A DNA stretch of 64,000 bases from Ruminococcus sp. (lineage in GTDB: Bacteria; Bacillota; Clostridia; Oscillospirales; Ruminococcaceae), in NCBI GenBank assembly GCA_021200415.1, contig JAJQGO010000013.1, positions 246,886-310,885 on the forward strand. The letters are read 5' to 3'. The position numbers were made by a program, and so were the translations under genes. The notes under the pieces are model-generated. The model was given only the letters and a program-made list of their open reading frames with translations, was not told the origin of the DNA and made no database searches. Shown one piece after another: positions 8,453 through 16,910 of the stretch. Positions within the stretch are counted from its first letter, which is position 1; the number at the start of each line of letters is the position of its first letter.

Positions 8453-9370
8453 TTGAATGATGATATTTCAGATTTTGCCGACCGCAAAAACATAAAGCAG
8501 TTCCGTGAGGCTGCTTCACATGGCAATCCGCAGTTCCCTATGAAGATTTATAAAAACGATTTTTCATGGTACGTCAACCGTACAATTGACTGGCATTGGC
8601 ATCCGGAAATTGAAATCGCGGCTGTAATTTCCGGCAGAGTCACGTGCTTCATTAACGATACGAAAATTGATCTTCACGAGGGCGAGGGCTTTTTCATCAA
8701 CTCAAACACCATGCATAAGGAAATACCCTTTGACGACTCCGAGCAGCCTATTATGACGACTGTATGCTTTCTCCCTGACTTTATCGGCGACTGCGGCTCA
8801 GATCTTATTTCACGCAAGTATATACGTCCCATCGTCAGCGACAGCTCACTAAAGGGCATAAAGCTTTCAGATGAAATTCCCTGGCAGGGTGAAATGCTCG
8901 ATATTGTGAAGAGAATGCTGGAGCTTTCCGACTGCAAATCGTGGGGATATGAGCTGAAATGCCGAAATATGCTCAGCGAGCTGTGGTATAGCCTTGCCCT
9001 GAACCTTCACAAGGAGCCTCCCAATACAGCTGTAAATCATAAAATGAACGTAAATGAAAAGCGCCTGAAGGATATGCTTTCGTTTATACATTCCAATTTC
9101 CAGAGGGATATAACGATTGACGAGATTGCAAAATCCGCCAACATCAGTAAAAGCGAATGCTTCCGCTGCTTCAAAAGCATGATTGACAAAAAACCCGTTA
9201 CATATCTTAACGAATACCGGCTGAAGCACGCTGTGGATTTGCTTCTGACCACGGATATGCAGATAACGGAAATCTGCTTTGCCTGCGGATTCAATCACAT
9301 AAGCTACTTCGGCAAGGTTTTCCGGCAGTATTACGGCATGACTCCGAAGCAATTCAGGAAAAATAACTAA
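8453..9370 (+). CDS. AraC family regulator with cupin sensor domain
   Basis: A 305-residue regulator. The start is TTG 8453, eight bases after GAGGTG. The N-terminal 170 residues are a cupin-type AraC ligand domain; HWHPEIEIAAVISG and DLHEGEGFFINSNTMH are typical. The C-terminal 100 residues hold two helix-turn-helix motifs, the first with ITIDEIAKSANISKSECFRCFK and the second ending EICFACGFNHISYFGKVFRQ, then the family ending MTPKQFRK. It is divergent from the GH31 alpha-xylosidase and is most simply read as the sugar-responsive regulator of that gene. The ligand cannot be read from sequence. Confidence 0.88.
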   Translation: MNDDISDFADRKNIKQFREAASHGNPQFPMKIYKNDFSWYVNRTIDWHWHPEIEIAAVISGRVTCFINDTKIDLHEGEGFFINSNTMHKEIPFDDSEQPIMTTVCFLPDFIGDCGSDLISRKYIRPIVSDSSLKGIKLSDEIPWQGEMLDIVKRMLELSDCKSWGYELKCRNMLSELWYSLALNLHKEPPNTAVNHKMNVNEKRLKDMLSFIHSNFQRDITIDEIAKSANISKSECFRCFKSMIDKKPVTYLNEYRLKHAVDLLLTTDMQITEICFACGFNHISYFGKVFRQYYGMTPKQFRKNN

Positions 9371-9384
9371 ATTACAAAAAATAA

Positions 9385-9412
9385 AATCCTCCGCCTTAAA
9401 AGACAGAGGATT
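9385..9412 (-). terminator. Terminator of the DacA-like gene
   Basis: AATCCTC (9385-9391) and GAGGATT (9406-9412). On the minus strand the hairpin is followed by ATTTTATTTTTTG, a good terminator for the gene ending at 9417. Confidence 0.7.
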
Positions 9413-9416
9413 CATC

Positions 9417-10826
9417 TTATTTGCCGCTGTTTTTGTTTCTCTTCTTCTTTTTCACCTTCGGAATCGCATATCTGGAGGAGGCAGGCTTTGTATCCCTCTT
9501 ATATGCCACAAAGGAGCAAATGCATATAATTACATATGCAAGACAAATCGATGCGGATATTATCAGCGCTTTGTTGAACCATCTTGACTCATGAAATCTT
9601 TTCGCTACATACAAATTGTATTTTGACGCGGAACGCTTTACATCTGAAACCGCCACAAGCTCGACTGTTCCAAGAACCTCGCCCGAATATGTAAGCGTTA
9701 CCGTCCCAAGCCTGTCGCCCTTTTTTATGGGCGCCTGAAATGACGTCTGGTCAAATTGTATGTTGTCGCCATCTCTCTTTATGAGCGACGTGTCAATTTC
9801 ATCGTACCACAGCATTGTGAATTCTTCCTTCGGTCGGGCAAGAACATAATCATTGCCCTCCGCAAGAGTTACCTTTACTTCGTCAATTTCCGCGGTTTCG
9901 CTGAGGATAACCTGATAGGAAAAATGATTGAACGCCCAGTCAAAAATGGATATAGCGTCCTCAAGGTGATAGAACTGACTTTCGCCCTCCGAGTCCCTTA
10001 TAGGAGCTTTAAGCAGCACCACAAGGTAATTATTTCCGTCCTTGCTCGCCATAGTGACAAGATTTCGTCCTGCGGCACTCAGATTGCCTGTCTTGATTCC
10101 CTTTGCTCCGTTGTAGTAATATTCGCTCTGCGAATCCATCATCAGATTGGAATTCGTCCAGACCCATTCATCGGCATCAGGATGATTCTGAGCATTCTGA
10201 ATAGAGGGTACATATTCAGCCGTTGTGGCAATTGTTTCAAACATCGGAACCTCAAGAGCATACTCCGTAAGCACAGCAAGATCCCTCGCTGTGGTGTACT
10301 GGTTAATATCATACATTCCCGTTGGATTTTCAAAATTAGTTGAGGTGCAGCCGATTTCAGCCGCTTTCTCATTCATCATATCAACGAATGCCTCCGTATC
10401 GCCGTCACTTACGTAATACGCAAGAGTTTCGGCAGCCTCAACCGACGATGTAAGCATCATCGCGTAAAGCAGATCGCTGATTGTCAGCACATCTCCGTCC
10501 TCTATATCGGCATATCGCAGATCCTCCGGATACTCAATTGAATACAGGTAGGAATAAACCGATGAATCAATTGTTATCTCCTCACTCAGGTCATCGCAGC
10601 TTTCAAGACAGATCACCGCCGTCATTATATTTACAAGAGGCCCCGGCATCTGCTGAATGTCAGCATTTTTTTCATGTATTATCATATCCGAATCAAGGTT
10701 TATAACAATTGCCGATTCGCTTTGTATCTGAGTATTAAGAGGAAAGCTGATTGCTCCCGCATTCATGGAATTGACAAAGGGCAAAAGCATAACAGCGCCT
10801 GATATTGCGGCAAGAAATTTTTTCAT
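9417..10826 (-). CDS. DacA/PBP5-like protein, probably catalytically dead
   Basis: A 469-residue S11 (D-Ala-D-Ala carboxypeptidase) family protein. The start MKKFLAAISG is chosen because AAAGGAG lies seven bases before it; an upstream in-frame start adds 14 residues. It has a signal peptide, the transpeptidase-like domain, the all-beta C-terminal domain, then one membrane helix and a basic tail of the kind KVKKKKRNKN. The family needs SxxK, SxN and KTG. Here SLTK is replaced by PLVN (within GPLVNIMTA) and SGN by SSV (within LTSSVEAAE), while KTG survives in GIKTGNLSAAG. I checked the codons for both changes. The catalytic Ser and Lys are therefore missing, so this is probably a scaffold or substrate-binding pseudoenzyme rather than a carboxypeptidase. 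Confidence 0.85.
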   Translation of the reverse strand: MKKFLAAISGAVMLLPFVNSMNAGAISFPLNTQIQSESAIVINLDSDMIIHEKNADIQQMPGPLVNIMTAVICLESCDDLSEEITIDSSVYSYLYSIEYPEDLRYADIEDGDVLTISDLLYAMMLTSSVEAAETLAYYVSDGDTEAFVDMMNEKAAEIGCTSTNFENPTGMYDINQYTTARDLAVLTEYALEVPMFETIATTAEYVPSIQNAQNHPDADEWVWTNSNLMMDSQSEYYYNGAKGIKTGNLSAAGRNLVTMASKDGNNYLVVLLKAPIRDSEGESQFYHLEDAISIFDWAFNHFSYQVILSETAEIDEVKVTLAEGNDYVLARPKEEFTMLWYDEIDTSLIKRDGDNIQFDQTSFQAPIKKGDRLGTVTLTYSGEVLGTVELVAVSDVKRSASKYNLYVAKRFHESRWFNKALIISASICLAYVIICICSFVAYKRDTKPASSRYAIPKVKKKKRNKNSGK

Positions 10827-11028
10827 AATAACTCCTTTGGCTTTATTGCTGATAACAAATTCAAACATGGCGGCACCTGAAGCTTATGTGAGATACAGCC
10901 ATATCATAATTATAGCAGATTCTTCCGGATTTTAAAAGCCCTTTCAAAAAATTTTTTTATGCCCTTTACCTTTTTCAAATTATATGGTACAATAATAGGG
11001 AACTATCTTTTTTTCGGAGGTAATTGCT

Positions 11029-11694
11029 TTGATTTACGTGACAGGTGATACGCACGGCGATTTGAGCAGATTCAAGGACTCTGCTTTAAAAAAACTAAAA
11101 AAAGGGGACATTCTCATTATATGCGGTGACTTCGGCTTTATCTGGGACGGCTCAAAACGTGAAAAATCCGTACTGAAAAAGCTTGAGGAAAAGGATTATA
11201 CCATAGCGTTTATTGACGGCTGCCATGAGAATTTTGATATTCTCGAAAGCTATCCCGTTACCGAATGGAACGGCGGAAGCGTCCATATGGTCGGCAGAAA
11301 TATTATTCATCTTATGCGCGGTCAGGTTTATGATATTGAGGGCAAAAGGATTTTCACCTTCGGCGGAGGTCACAGTCAGGATTACGATTTCAGACGTGAC
11401 AGCGATAATTGGTGGGAACGCGAACAGCCGACTCATGCCGAAATAATTGACGCTATCAGCAATCTCAATGAGGTTTCAAATGAGGTTGACTACATAATCA
11501 CTCACGAACCGCCCGCATCTCTTAAGGATTGCCTTGGAGTTGATGTATTTCAGCGTCTTGAGGTTCATGCCTTCTTTGAGGATATAATTAAAATGTGCAG
11601 CTACAAAAAATGGTTTTTCGGAAAATGTCATATTGATAAGCATATCCCCTTGAAGTTCTACGCCGTGTTTAATTCACTTATGACTCTCAACTGA
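11029..11694 (+). CDS. Calcineurin-like metallophosphoesterase
   Basis: A 221-residue cytoplasmic protein starting at TTG 11029 after TCGGAGG. The family's metal-binding motifs appear in order: GDTHGD (residues 6-11), GDFGFIWDG (about 35-43), GCHEN (about 64-68), and HEPPAS (about 159-164). These match the dimetal phosphoesterase fold. There is no membrane segment. The substrate cannot be read; possibilities include phosphodiesters or phosphoproteins. It appears to be monocistronic with its own weak promoter (TTTACC-17-TACAAT near 10967-10995) and a strong terminator. Confidence 0.85.
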   Translation: MIYVTGDTHGDLSRFKDSALKKLKKGDILIICGDFGFIWDGSKREKSVLKKLEEKDYTIAFIDGCHENFDILESYPVTEWNGGSVHMVGRNIIHLMRGQVYDIEGKRIFTFGGGHSQDYDFRRDSDNWWEREQPTHAEIIDAISNLNEVSNEVDYIITHEPPASLKDCLGVDVFQRLEVHAFFEDIIKMCSYKKWFFGKCHIDKHIPLKFYAVFNSLMTLN

Positions 11695-11703
11695 AACAAA
11701 ATT

Positions 11704-11739
11704 ACCCGAAGCATTTAAATTTGCTTCGGGTTTTGTTTT
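11704..11739 (+). terminator. Terminator of the phosphoesterase gene
   Basis: ACCCGAAGCA (11704-11713) and TGCTTCGGGT (11722-11731) followed by TTTTGTTTT. Confidence 0.85.
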
Positions 11740-11740
11740 A

Positions 11741-11786
11741 GGTAACACCGCACAAAGATTGCCTAACGGATTTGTGCGGTGTTGCC
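11741..11786. repeat. Palindromic dispersed repeat, copy 1
   Basis: Arms GGTAACACCGCACAAA (11741-11756) and TTTGTGCGGTGTTGCC (11771-11786), one G-U pair, 14-base loop. It lies between a plus-strand terminator and the pyrB stop codon. Related copies are at 46437, 52387, 58190 and 60136. Confidence 0.75.
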
Positions 11787-11792
11787 TTAACC

Positions 11793-12875
11793 TTATATCA
11801 GCTTTCTCTCATCGCAGTATTCGCATTCAAGCAGCGTACCGTCACCGCTTGAACGGAAGCTCTTGGGGAGGTATTCCTCATGATTGGTGATGCATCTCGG
11901 ATTATCGCAGCGTACACCATTGTAAACTCTGCCCTTGAGCAGCTCCGTTGGGCTTTGATTTTTCAGAATCGTCATAATCAGCGCCATTCTCGCGTAAACT
12001 CCGTACTTTGCCTGAGTAAAATACATTGCCCGCTTATCTGAATCAACGTCGACCGTAATTTCATCAACTCTCGGCAGCGGATGAAGAACTATCATATCCT
12101 GCTTTGCGTCAAGCATTTTCTTTCTGTCGAGTATGTATGTATTCTTCTGGGCGAGATACTCCTCACGGCTTGCAAAGCGTTCCTCCTGAATTCTCGTCAT
12201 GTAAAGCACATCAAGTCTGCCTATAGCCTCTTCAAGTGTATCAACCTCTTCAAAGGTGCTGCCGTTGGCTATTATAACGTCCTTCACATACGCCGGCATT
12301 CTAAGCTCCGGCGTGGAGATGAAAATGAACTTATTATCCTTAAAGCAGCTTATCGCCCTGCAGAGAGAATGAACTGTTCTTCCGTTAATGAGATCGCCGC
12401 ACATACCGATTGTAAGTCCGGATAATCTCCCCTTTTCGATTTTAAGGGTGAGCAGATCGGTAAGCGTCTGTGTCGGGTGGAGATGTCCGCCGTCACCTGC
12501 GTTAATTACCGGACAGCCTGCCGTCAGGGCAGCTCCCTTTGCAGCTCCGCCGACAGGATGGCGAATCACAAGAATATCGGCATAGCTGCTGACAATTTTT
12601 GTTGTATCCTTGAGCGTTTCGCCCTTTGATACAGATGAATTTGACGGATTGTCAAATCCGATGATTTTGCCGCCGAGCCTGAGCATAGCCGTCTGGAATG
12701 ACATCTGAGTTCGGGTTGACGGCTCATAGAAAAGAGTTGCCATGATTTTTCCGTCACACTCATGAGCAAAGCCGGAGGGGTCGTTCTTTATCCTCTCCCC
12801 AAGCTCTATAATCTCATTCCACCACATAGGCGAATAGTCGTTAAGGTCGATAAGATGCTGATAATCTGAATACAT
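11793..12875 (-). CDS. pyrB: Aspartate carbamoyltransferase with fused zinc domain
   Basis: A 360-residue protein, about 50 longer than normal PyrB. It condenses aspartate and carbamoyl phosphate, the committed step of pyrimidine synthesis. Residues 1-310 carry the catalytic fold with the carbamoyl phosphate signature FYEPSTRTQMSF, the HPTQTLTDL segment and HPLPRVDEI. The extra C-terminus has Cys323, Cys328, Cys351 and Cys354 in a C-x4-C-x22-C-x2-C array, close to the zinc domain of the regulatory chain PyrI. The N-terminal nucleotide-binding domain of PyrI is absent. It is the last gene of an asnB-HD-pyrB run, 25 bases after the HD gene. The start follows TCGGAGG. Confidence 0.92.
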   Translation of the reverse strand: MYSDYQHLIDLNDYSPMWWNEIIELGERIKNDPSGFAHECDGKIMATLFYEPSTRTQMSFQTAMLRLGGKIIGFDNPSNSSVSKGETLKDTTKIVSSYADILVIRHPVGGAAKGAALTAGCPVINAGDGGHLHPTQTLTDLLTLKIEKGRLSGLTIGMCGDLINGRTVHSLCRAISCFKDNKFIFISTPELRMPAYVKDVIIANGSTFEEVDTLEEAIGRLDVLYMTRIQEERFASREEYLAQKNTYILDRKKMLDAKQDMIVLHPLPRVDEITVDVDSDKRAMYFTQAKYGVYARMALIMTILKNQSPTELLKGRVYNGVRCDNPRCITNHEEYLPKSFRSSGDGTLLECEYCDERKLI

Positions 12876-12900
12876 AAAATTAAACCTCCGAAATTTTGCC

Positions 12901-13569
12901 TTATAGAACCTTGCTGCCGTTTACAAGCATTTCAAAGCGCACGCCAAGCCGCTGTGAAGCCTTCTTGCAAAGAAGCATACGATCTAAAAATATTTCAAAA
13001 TACTCAAGCACAGACGATATTTTTGTATCAATCTGAAGCTCCAGTATTATTGAAGTTTTGTCCTCATTGAAGCGCACATTTGACATCTGAACAGCGTAAT
13101 TCACACGGTCGTGAATATCAAACGTCAGCAGGTCGGAATTGCGCACTCTGCTGCGGCGCACATCTGTTTTGTCCCCGATAATCAGCGCCGCTGAAATCGG
13201 GTCAAGAGGCAGCCCCGTGCCCTCGTCATGATTGCCGATTGCCGAGATAACCGAGCATATTTCACTTGCGGGCATTCTGAGATTATCAAGAAGCCTGAAC
13301 GCCATTACAGCTCCGCTCTGAGCGTGGTCTACACGGTTTATCACATTTCCGATGTCGTGCATTATTCCCGCTATTCTCGCAAGCTCAACAGTTCTCTCGT
13401 CATATCCCAGCTCCTCAAGAATCATTGACGCAACGTGTGCCACTCTTTCCACATGAGCAAAGGAATGCTCTGTATATCCCTGCGCCTCAAGAGCCTTGTC
13501 GGCACGCCGGATATACTCCATAATATCGGGATTCTGCTTAATGTACTTATAGGTTACTACACTTGCCAT
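12901..13569 (-). CDS. HD domain phosphohydrolase
   Basis: A 222-residue cytoplasmic protein. Residues 30-150 form an HD domain with the metal ligands H (HSFAHVERV), HD (GIMHDIGN) and a later Asp or His cluster (NHDEG). Such domains hydrolyse nucleotides or phosphate monoesters. The C-terminal 80 residues are a family-specific extension with NVRFNEDKTSIILELQIDTKISSV and are predicted mixed alpha/beta. It lies between asnB (9 bases upstream) and pyrB (25 bases downstream), so it is most likely co-transcribed with both. The substrate is unknown. The start has AGGAGA upstream. Confidence 0.82.
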   Translation of the reverse strand: MASVVTYKYIKQNPDIMEYIRRADKALEAQGYTEHSFAHVERVAHVASMILEELGYDERTVELARIAGIMHDIGNVINRVDHAQSGAVMAFRLLDNLRMPASEICSVISAIGNHDEGTGLPLDPISAALIIGDKTDVRRSRVRNSDLLTFDIHDRVNYAVQMSNVRFNEDKTSIILELQIDTKISSVLEYFEIFLDRMLLCKKASQRLGVRFEMLVNGSKVL

Positions 13570-13578
13570 AAAATCTCC

Positions 13579-15453
13579 TTAATATTTTCCGTCGTTCTCA
13601 AAATATACCTTGTACCAGACAAGGAAGATATAAACTGTCCAGATTTTTCTGCTGTTGTCGGCTTTACCTGATTTGTGATCGTCAAGAAGCTTTATCAGGG
13701 GAGCGGTATTAAAGAATTTCCTGCCGCTTTCGCTTTCAAAGGCGCTGCGGACTATGCTGTAATACTTATCCTCCTTCAGCCACACACGAATGGGAACGGG
13801 GAATCCCAGCTTCTTTTTGGCGGCAGTCTTAGCCGTCTGCTTGGGAGTATCCTTTTTTGCGGCAAGCCTCATGGCGTATTTCGTAATGTACCTCGTGTTC
13901 TCGTCAGTTATTTCCTTATGTGTAACTCTGTAGCGCAGAGGTATTTTCTCCGCCAAGGACATAACCTCCTTATCGAGGAAGGGCACACGCAGCTCAAGGG
14001 AATTAGCCATGCTCATCTTGTCGGCCTTCAGGAGAATATCGCCTGCCATCCAGAGATGAAGATCAAGGTACTGCATCTTTGTAACGTCGTCCATGCCCTG
14101 AACATTGTCGTAAAACGGCTTTGTGATTGTCTGAGGCATAGGAGCGTCGGTTTTTATTTTAAGGAGAGCCTTGCGCTCCTCAGGAGTAAACATATAGGCG
14201 TTGCCGATAAAGCGTTCCTCAAGGTCTTTTCCCTTGCGGACGAAGAAATTCACTCCGCGCTTTGCGGGCAGCTTCTGTGCTATGCCTCCGATACCCCTTT
14301 TCAGACCTCTCGGGAGTCTGTCGTAGAAGGTTCCGTCAGGTTCGCTGTAGACGTTATATCCGCCGAAAATTTCGTCTGCTCCCTCTCCGGAAAGTACAAC
14401 CTTGAGCTTCTCGGAGGCAATATTGCAGACAAAATAAAGGGCTACTGCGGCAGGGTCAGCAAGAGGCTCATCCATATGGTACTGTATCTTCGCAAGATTT
14501 CCCCAATATTCCTCGGCGGATATTACCTTGCTTGAATTTTCCTTGCCAATCGCCTTAGAAAATTCCTTTGCCCAGCCGATTTCATTGTACTTCTCATCGC
14601 TGCCGAAGCCTACGGTAAAGGTTTTGTCAACATCGGCAACTGCCGCAACGTAGCTTGAATCAACTCCGCTGGAAAGGAACGAGCCAACCTCAACATCGGC
14701 AATTTTATGCGCCTCAACCGAATCATGGAACGTATCGGAAATTCTGTTTACCCATTCGTTCAGGTCGGGCTTTTCATCAGGACTGAAATGAACGTCCCAA
14801 TAGCGCTTGACGCTGAGCTTGCCGTCCTTGTATGTGAAGTAATGGGCAGGCGGAAGCTTGAACACGTTTTTGAAGAAGGTTTCATTCGTGGGCGAATACT
14901 GGAACGTCAGGTAGCTTTCAAGGACGCTTTCATTAAGCTCCTTCCTGAAATTCGGGTGAGCGAGAAAGCTTTTGATTTCCGAGCCGAACATAAATGTACC
15001 GTTCATCTGAGCGTAGTACATGGGCTTAATTCCAAAGAAATCACGGGCGCCGAAAATTTCCTTTTTGTTCTTGTCCCAGATAATGAACGAAAACATTCCC
15101 CGAAGCATATCAAGCAGTCTTGCGCCGTATTCCTCATAGCCGTGTATGAGAACCTCAGAATCCGTTTTTGTCTTGAATTTGTGACCTGCGGCGACAAGCT
15201 TTTCACGTATTCCCTGAAAATTATAAATCTCGCCGTTAAACACAAGCACAACCGAACCGTCCTCGTTGAACAAGGGCTGGTCGCCCTGAGAGCTTACATC
15301 TATGATGCTGAGTCTGCGGTGACCGAGAGCAATATCCTCGTCAATATATTTGCCCTCCGCATCAGGTCCTCTATGCTTTATTCTGTCCATCATTTCGCCG
15401 ATTACGACGTTAGAATTGTCGATATTATTTGTGAAGCCTACGATTCCGCACAT
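13579..15453 (-). CDS. asnB: Asparagine synthase (glutamine-hydrolysing)
   Basis: A 624-residue class II amidotransferase that makes asparagine from aspartate, ATP and glutamine. It starts MCGIVGF, giving the N-terminal nucleophile Cys after Met removal. Residues 1-220 are the glutaminase domain with RGPD, HRRLSIID and NGEIYN. Residues 240-600 are the PP-loop synthetase with SSGVDSSYVAA and LSGEGADEIFGGY. It is the first gene of the asnB-HD-pyrB run and has a clear promoter. Family members are sometimes used for cell wall or secondary metabolite amidation, but nothing here points away from asparagine synthesis. Confidence 0.93.
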   Translation of the reverse strand: MCGIVGFTNNIDNSNVVIGEMMDRIKHRGPDAEGKYIDEDIALGHRRLSIIDVSSQGDQPLFNEDGSVVLVFNGEIYNFQGIREKLVAAGHKFKTKTDSEVLIHGYEEYGARLLDMLRGMFSFIIWDKNKKEIFGARDFFGIKPMYYAQMNGTFMFGSEIKSFLAHPNFRKELNESVLESYLTFQYSPTNETFFKNVFKLPPAHYFTYKDGKLSVKRYWDVHFSPDEKPDLNEWVNRISDTFHDSVEAHKIADVEVGSFLSSGVDSSYVAAVADVDKTFTVGFGSDEKYNEIGWAKEFSKAIGKENSSKVISAEEYWGNLAKIQYHMDEPLADPAAVALYFVCNIASEKLKVVLSGEGADEIFGGYNVYSEPDGTFYDRLPRGLKRGIGGIAQKLPAKRGVNFFVRKGKDLEERFIGNAYMFTPEERKALLKIKTDAPMPQTITKPFYDNVQGMDDVTKMQYLDLHLWMAGDILLKADKMSMANSLELRVPFLDKEVMSLAEKIPLRYRVTHKEITDENTRYITKYAMRLAAKKDTPKQTAKTAAKKKLGFPVPIRVWLKEDKYYSIVRSAFESESGRKFFNTAPLIKLLDDHKSGKADNSRKIWTVYIFLVWYKVYFENDGKY

Positions 15454-15508
15454 ATCTGCATTACCTCCGAAACTTGTTACTACTATATTTATTTATCATC
15501 TTCTGAAT

Positions 15509-15537
15509 ATTATACTACAATTCCCGATTTTTTGCAA
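15509..15537 (-). promoter_or_regulatory. Promoter of asnB
   Basis: On the minus strand TTGCAA (15537-15532), 17-base spacer, TATAAT (15514-15509). It is about 55 bases before the asnB start. Confidence 0.7.
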
Positions 15538-15578
15538 TATGAACCTACAAATTTTTGCAATTTTATTGTAAAGAAAGA

Positions 15579-15604
15579 AAAAACAGCCTGTTACGGCTGT
15601 TTTT
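15579..15604. terminator. Terminator of the trmK-araC operon
   Basis: AAAAACAGCC (15579-15588) and GGCTGTTTTT (15595-15604). Symmetric A/T tails allow action on both strands; it stands directly after the minus-strand araC stop codon. Confidence 0.75.
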
Positions 15605-15608
15605 GAAA

Positions 15609-16385
15609 TTATTTCTTTCTGTAGGCTGTGGGGGTTACTCCAACAAGCTTCTTGAACTGCCGCATAAAATGCTCCTCGTTATCATATCCGCACATTGCGG
15701 CAATCTGTGAAACGGTACATGATGTTTCGCTTAAAATTTCCTTTGCCTTCTCGATTTTTGCGCTTATGACGTCGGAAATGCACGAAACGCCGAAAAGCTC
15801 ACGGTAAACGTGCTGAAAATACGACCGTGACATATTTACGTTTGCCGCCATAACGTCAACATTCCATTTCAGCTGAGGATTGCGGTAGATTTTTTCCCTA
15901 AGCTCCACAAGAATGTTGTAATGGGGATCAACATTCTGCTGTATATTTTCCCTTGTGAACTGCGCCTCGCTTATTTTAATCAGAAGCGTTTTCAGCAGCG
16001 AATCTATCATCTTAACACGCCTTGCGCTGACTGAATAAAATTCGTTTGCGATGCTGCGTATAATTCCGCTTAAAAAGTCGGCATCGGTATAGCGTATGAG
16101 CGTGTTTACGGGGATTTCAAGGGACTCCAGAAAATCAGCGTCCCCGTCCGCGTCAAATTTTATCCAGTCGTATATAAGCATTCCGCCGTCCGCCCTGTAG
16201 CTCTGTTCGGAGCTGCCGTCATAGACGATAACCGTATCCCTGTCCGCCTCCTCATCGGAGCCGTTTATGCTGAATATTCCGCTGCTTTTCAGAAGTATCA
16301 GCATATATCCGTCATCGGCAGGCTGACGTGAAATTTTATAGCTGCTGTCGTGGAAGGAATTCCAGCCAATGCAGTGAACATTCAT
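15609..16385 (-). CDS. AraC family regulator
   Basis: A 258-residue regulator. Residues 1-145 are a diverged sensory domain with alternating strands (RQPADDGYMLILLKSSGIF), probably a cupin fold. Residues 155-258 carry the AraC DNA-binding pair: the first helix-turn-helix contains VMAANVNMSRSYFQHVYRE and the second QIAAMCGYDNEEHFMRQFKK, ending GVTPTAYRKK. It is the last gene of the trmK-rlmA-rqcH-mpg-araC run, three bases after mpg, so it is likely co-transcribed. Nothing nearby identifies an inducer or target. Confidence 0.85.
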   Translation of the reverse strand: MNVHCIGWNSFHDSSYKISRQPADDGYMLILLKSSGIFSINGSDEEADRDTVIVYDGSSEQSYRADGGMLIYDWIKFDADGDADFLESLEIPVNTLIRYTDADFLSGIIRSIANEFYSVSARRVKMIDSLLKTLLIKISEAQFTRENIQQNVDPHYNILVELREKIYRNPQLKWNVDVMAANVNMSRSYFQHVYRELFGVSCISDVISAKIEKAKEILSETSCTVSQIAAMCGYDNEEHFMRQFKKLVGVTPTAYRKK

Positions 16386-16388
16386 TTT

Positions 16389-16907
16389 CTACCTCACCTC
16401 TGCTATAAACCGCCATTCGACGTTTTTCCAGTATTCGCCCGCATAATCAATTCCAACTCTTGGGGCAGTTTTTATTTCAGGCGCAAATCCGTCGTCCTCA
16501 ATCCATATATCCGGATTATCATAAATAGGCTGACCGTTGCATTCTCCGTTAAGCATCAATGCCTTTGTCAGCTTCGCAGGGCCGTTATGAACCTCTCCCG
16601 CACGTATAAGAATACCCTGCGGATTACCCTCATCTCCCGTAATTACGTTCATGAGCCAATGCATTCCGTAGCAGAGGTAAATATAAATCACGCCCGATTT
16701 CCCATAGAGAAGCTCCGTCCGCGGAGTTCTGCCCCTTGAGGCATGACAGGCAAGATCCTCTTCGCCCCTGTACGCCTCCGTTTCAGCTATGCGCTCACGC
16801 AGCTCCGTACCATCGGGGAGTCTGTGCACAAGAATCTTCCCCACAAGCTCCGGTGCGGCTTCAAGCGCGTCACGGCTGAAAAAATCCATTCCAAGCTTTT
16901 TATTCAT
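16389..16907 (-). CDS. mpg: 3-methyladenine DNA glycosylase (AAG/MPG family)
   Basis: A 172-residue base excision repair enzyme of the eukaryotic-type MPG family, near the lower limit of the family's usual size (about 190-210). It excises alkylated purines from DNA. Visible motifs are LVGKILVH, the catalytic Glu region RIAETEAYRGEEDLACHA, the DNA-intercalating Tyr segment IYIYLCYGMH, and the RAGE and GPAKLTKAL motifs. The last motif RVGIDYAGEYWKN is followed by a short end. It lies three bases after rqcH and three before araC in a tight operon. Confidence 0.9.
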   Translation of the reverse strand: MNKKLGMDFFSRDALEAAPELVGKILVHRLPDGTELRERIAETEAYRGEEDLACHASRGRTPRTELLYGKSGVIYIYLCYGMHWLMNVITGDEGNPQGILIRAGEVHNGPAKLTKALMLNGECNGQPIYDNPDIWIEDDGFAPEIKTAPRVGIDYAGEYWKNVEWRFIAEVR

Positions 16908-16910
16908 CTG

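Noticed and set aside
13675..15606. Two long open frames (286 and 299 codons) antisense to asnB
   Set aside because: Shadows of asnB; no start signals and no family resemblance.
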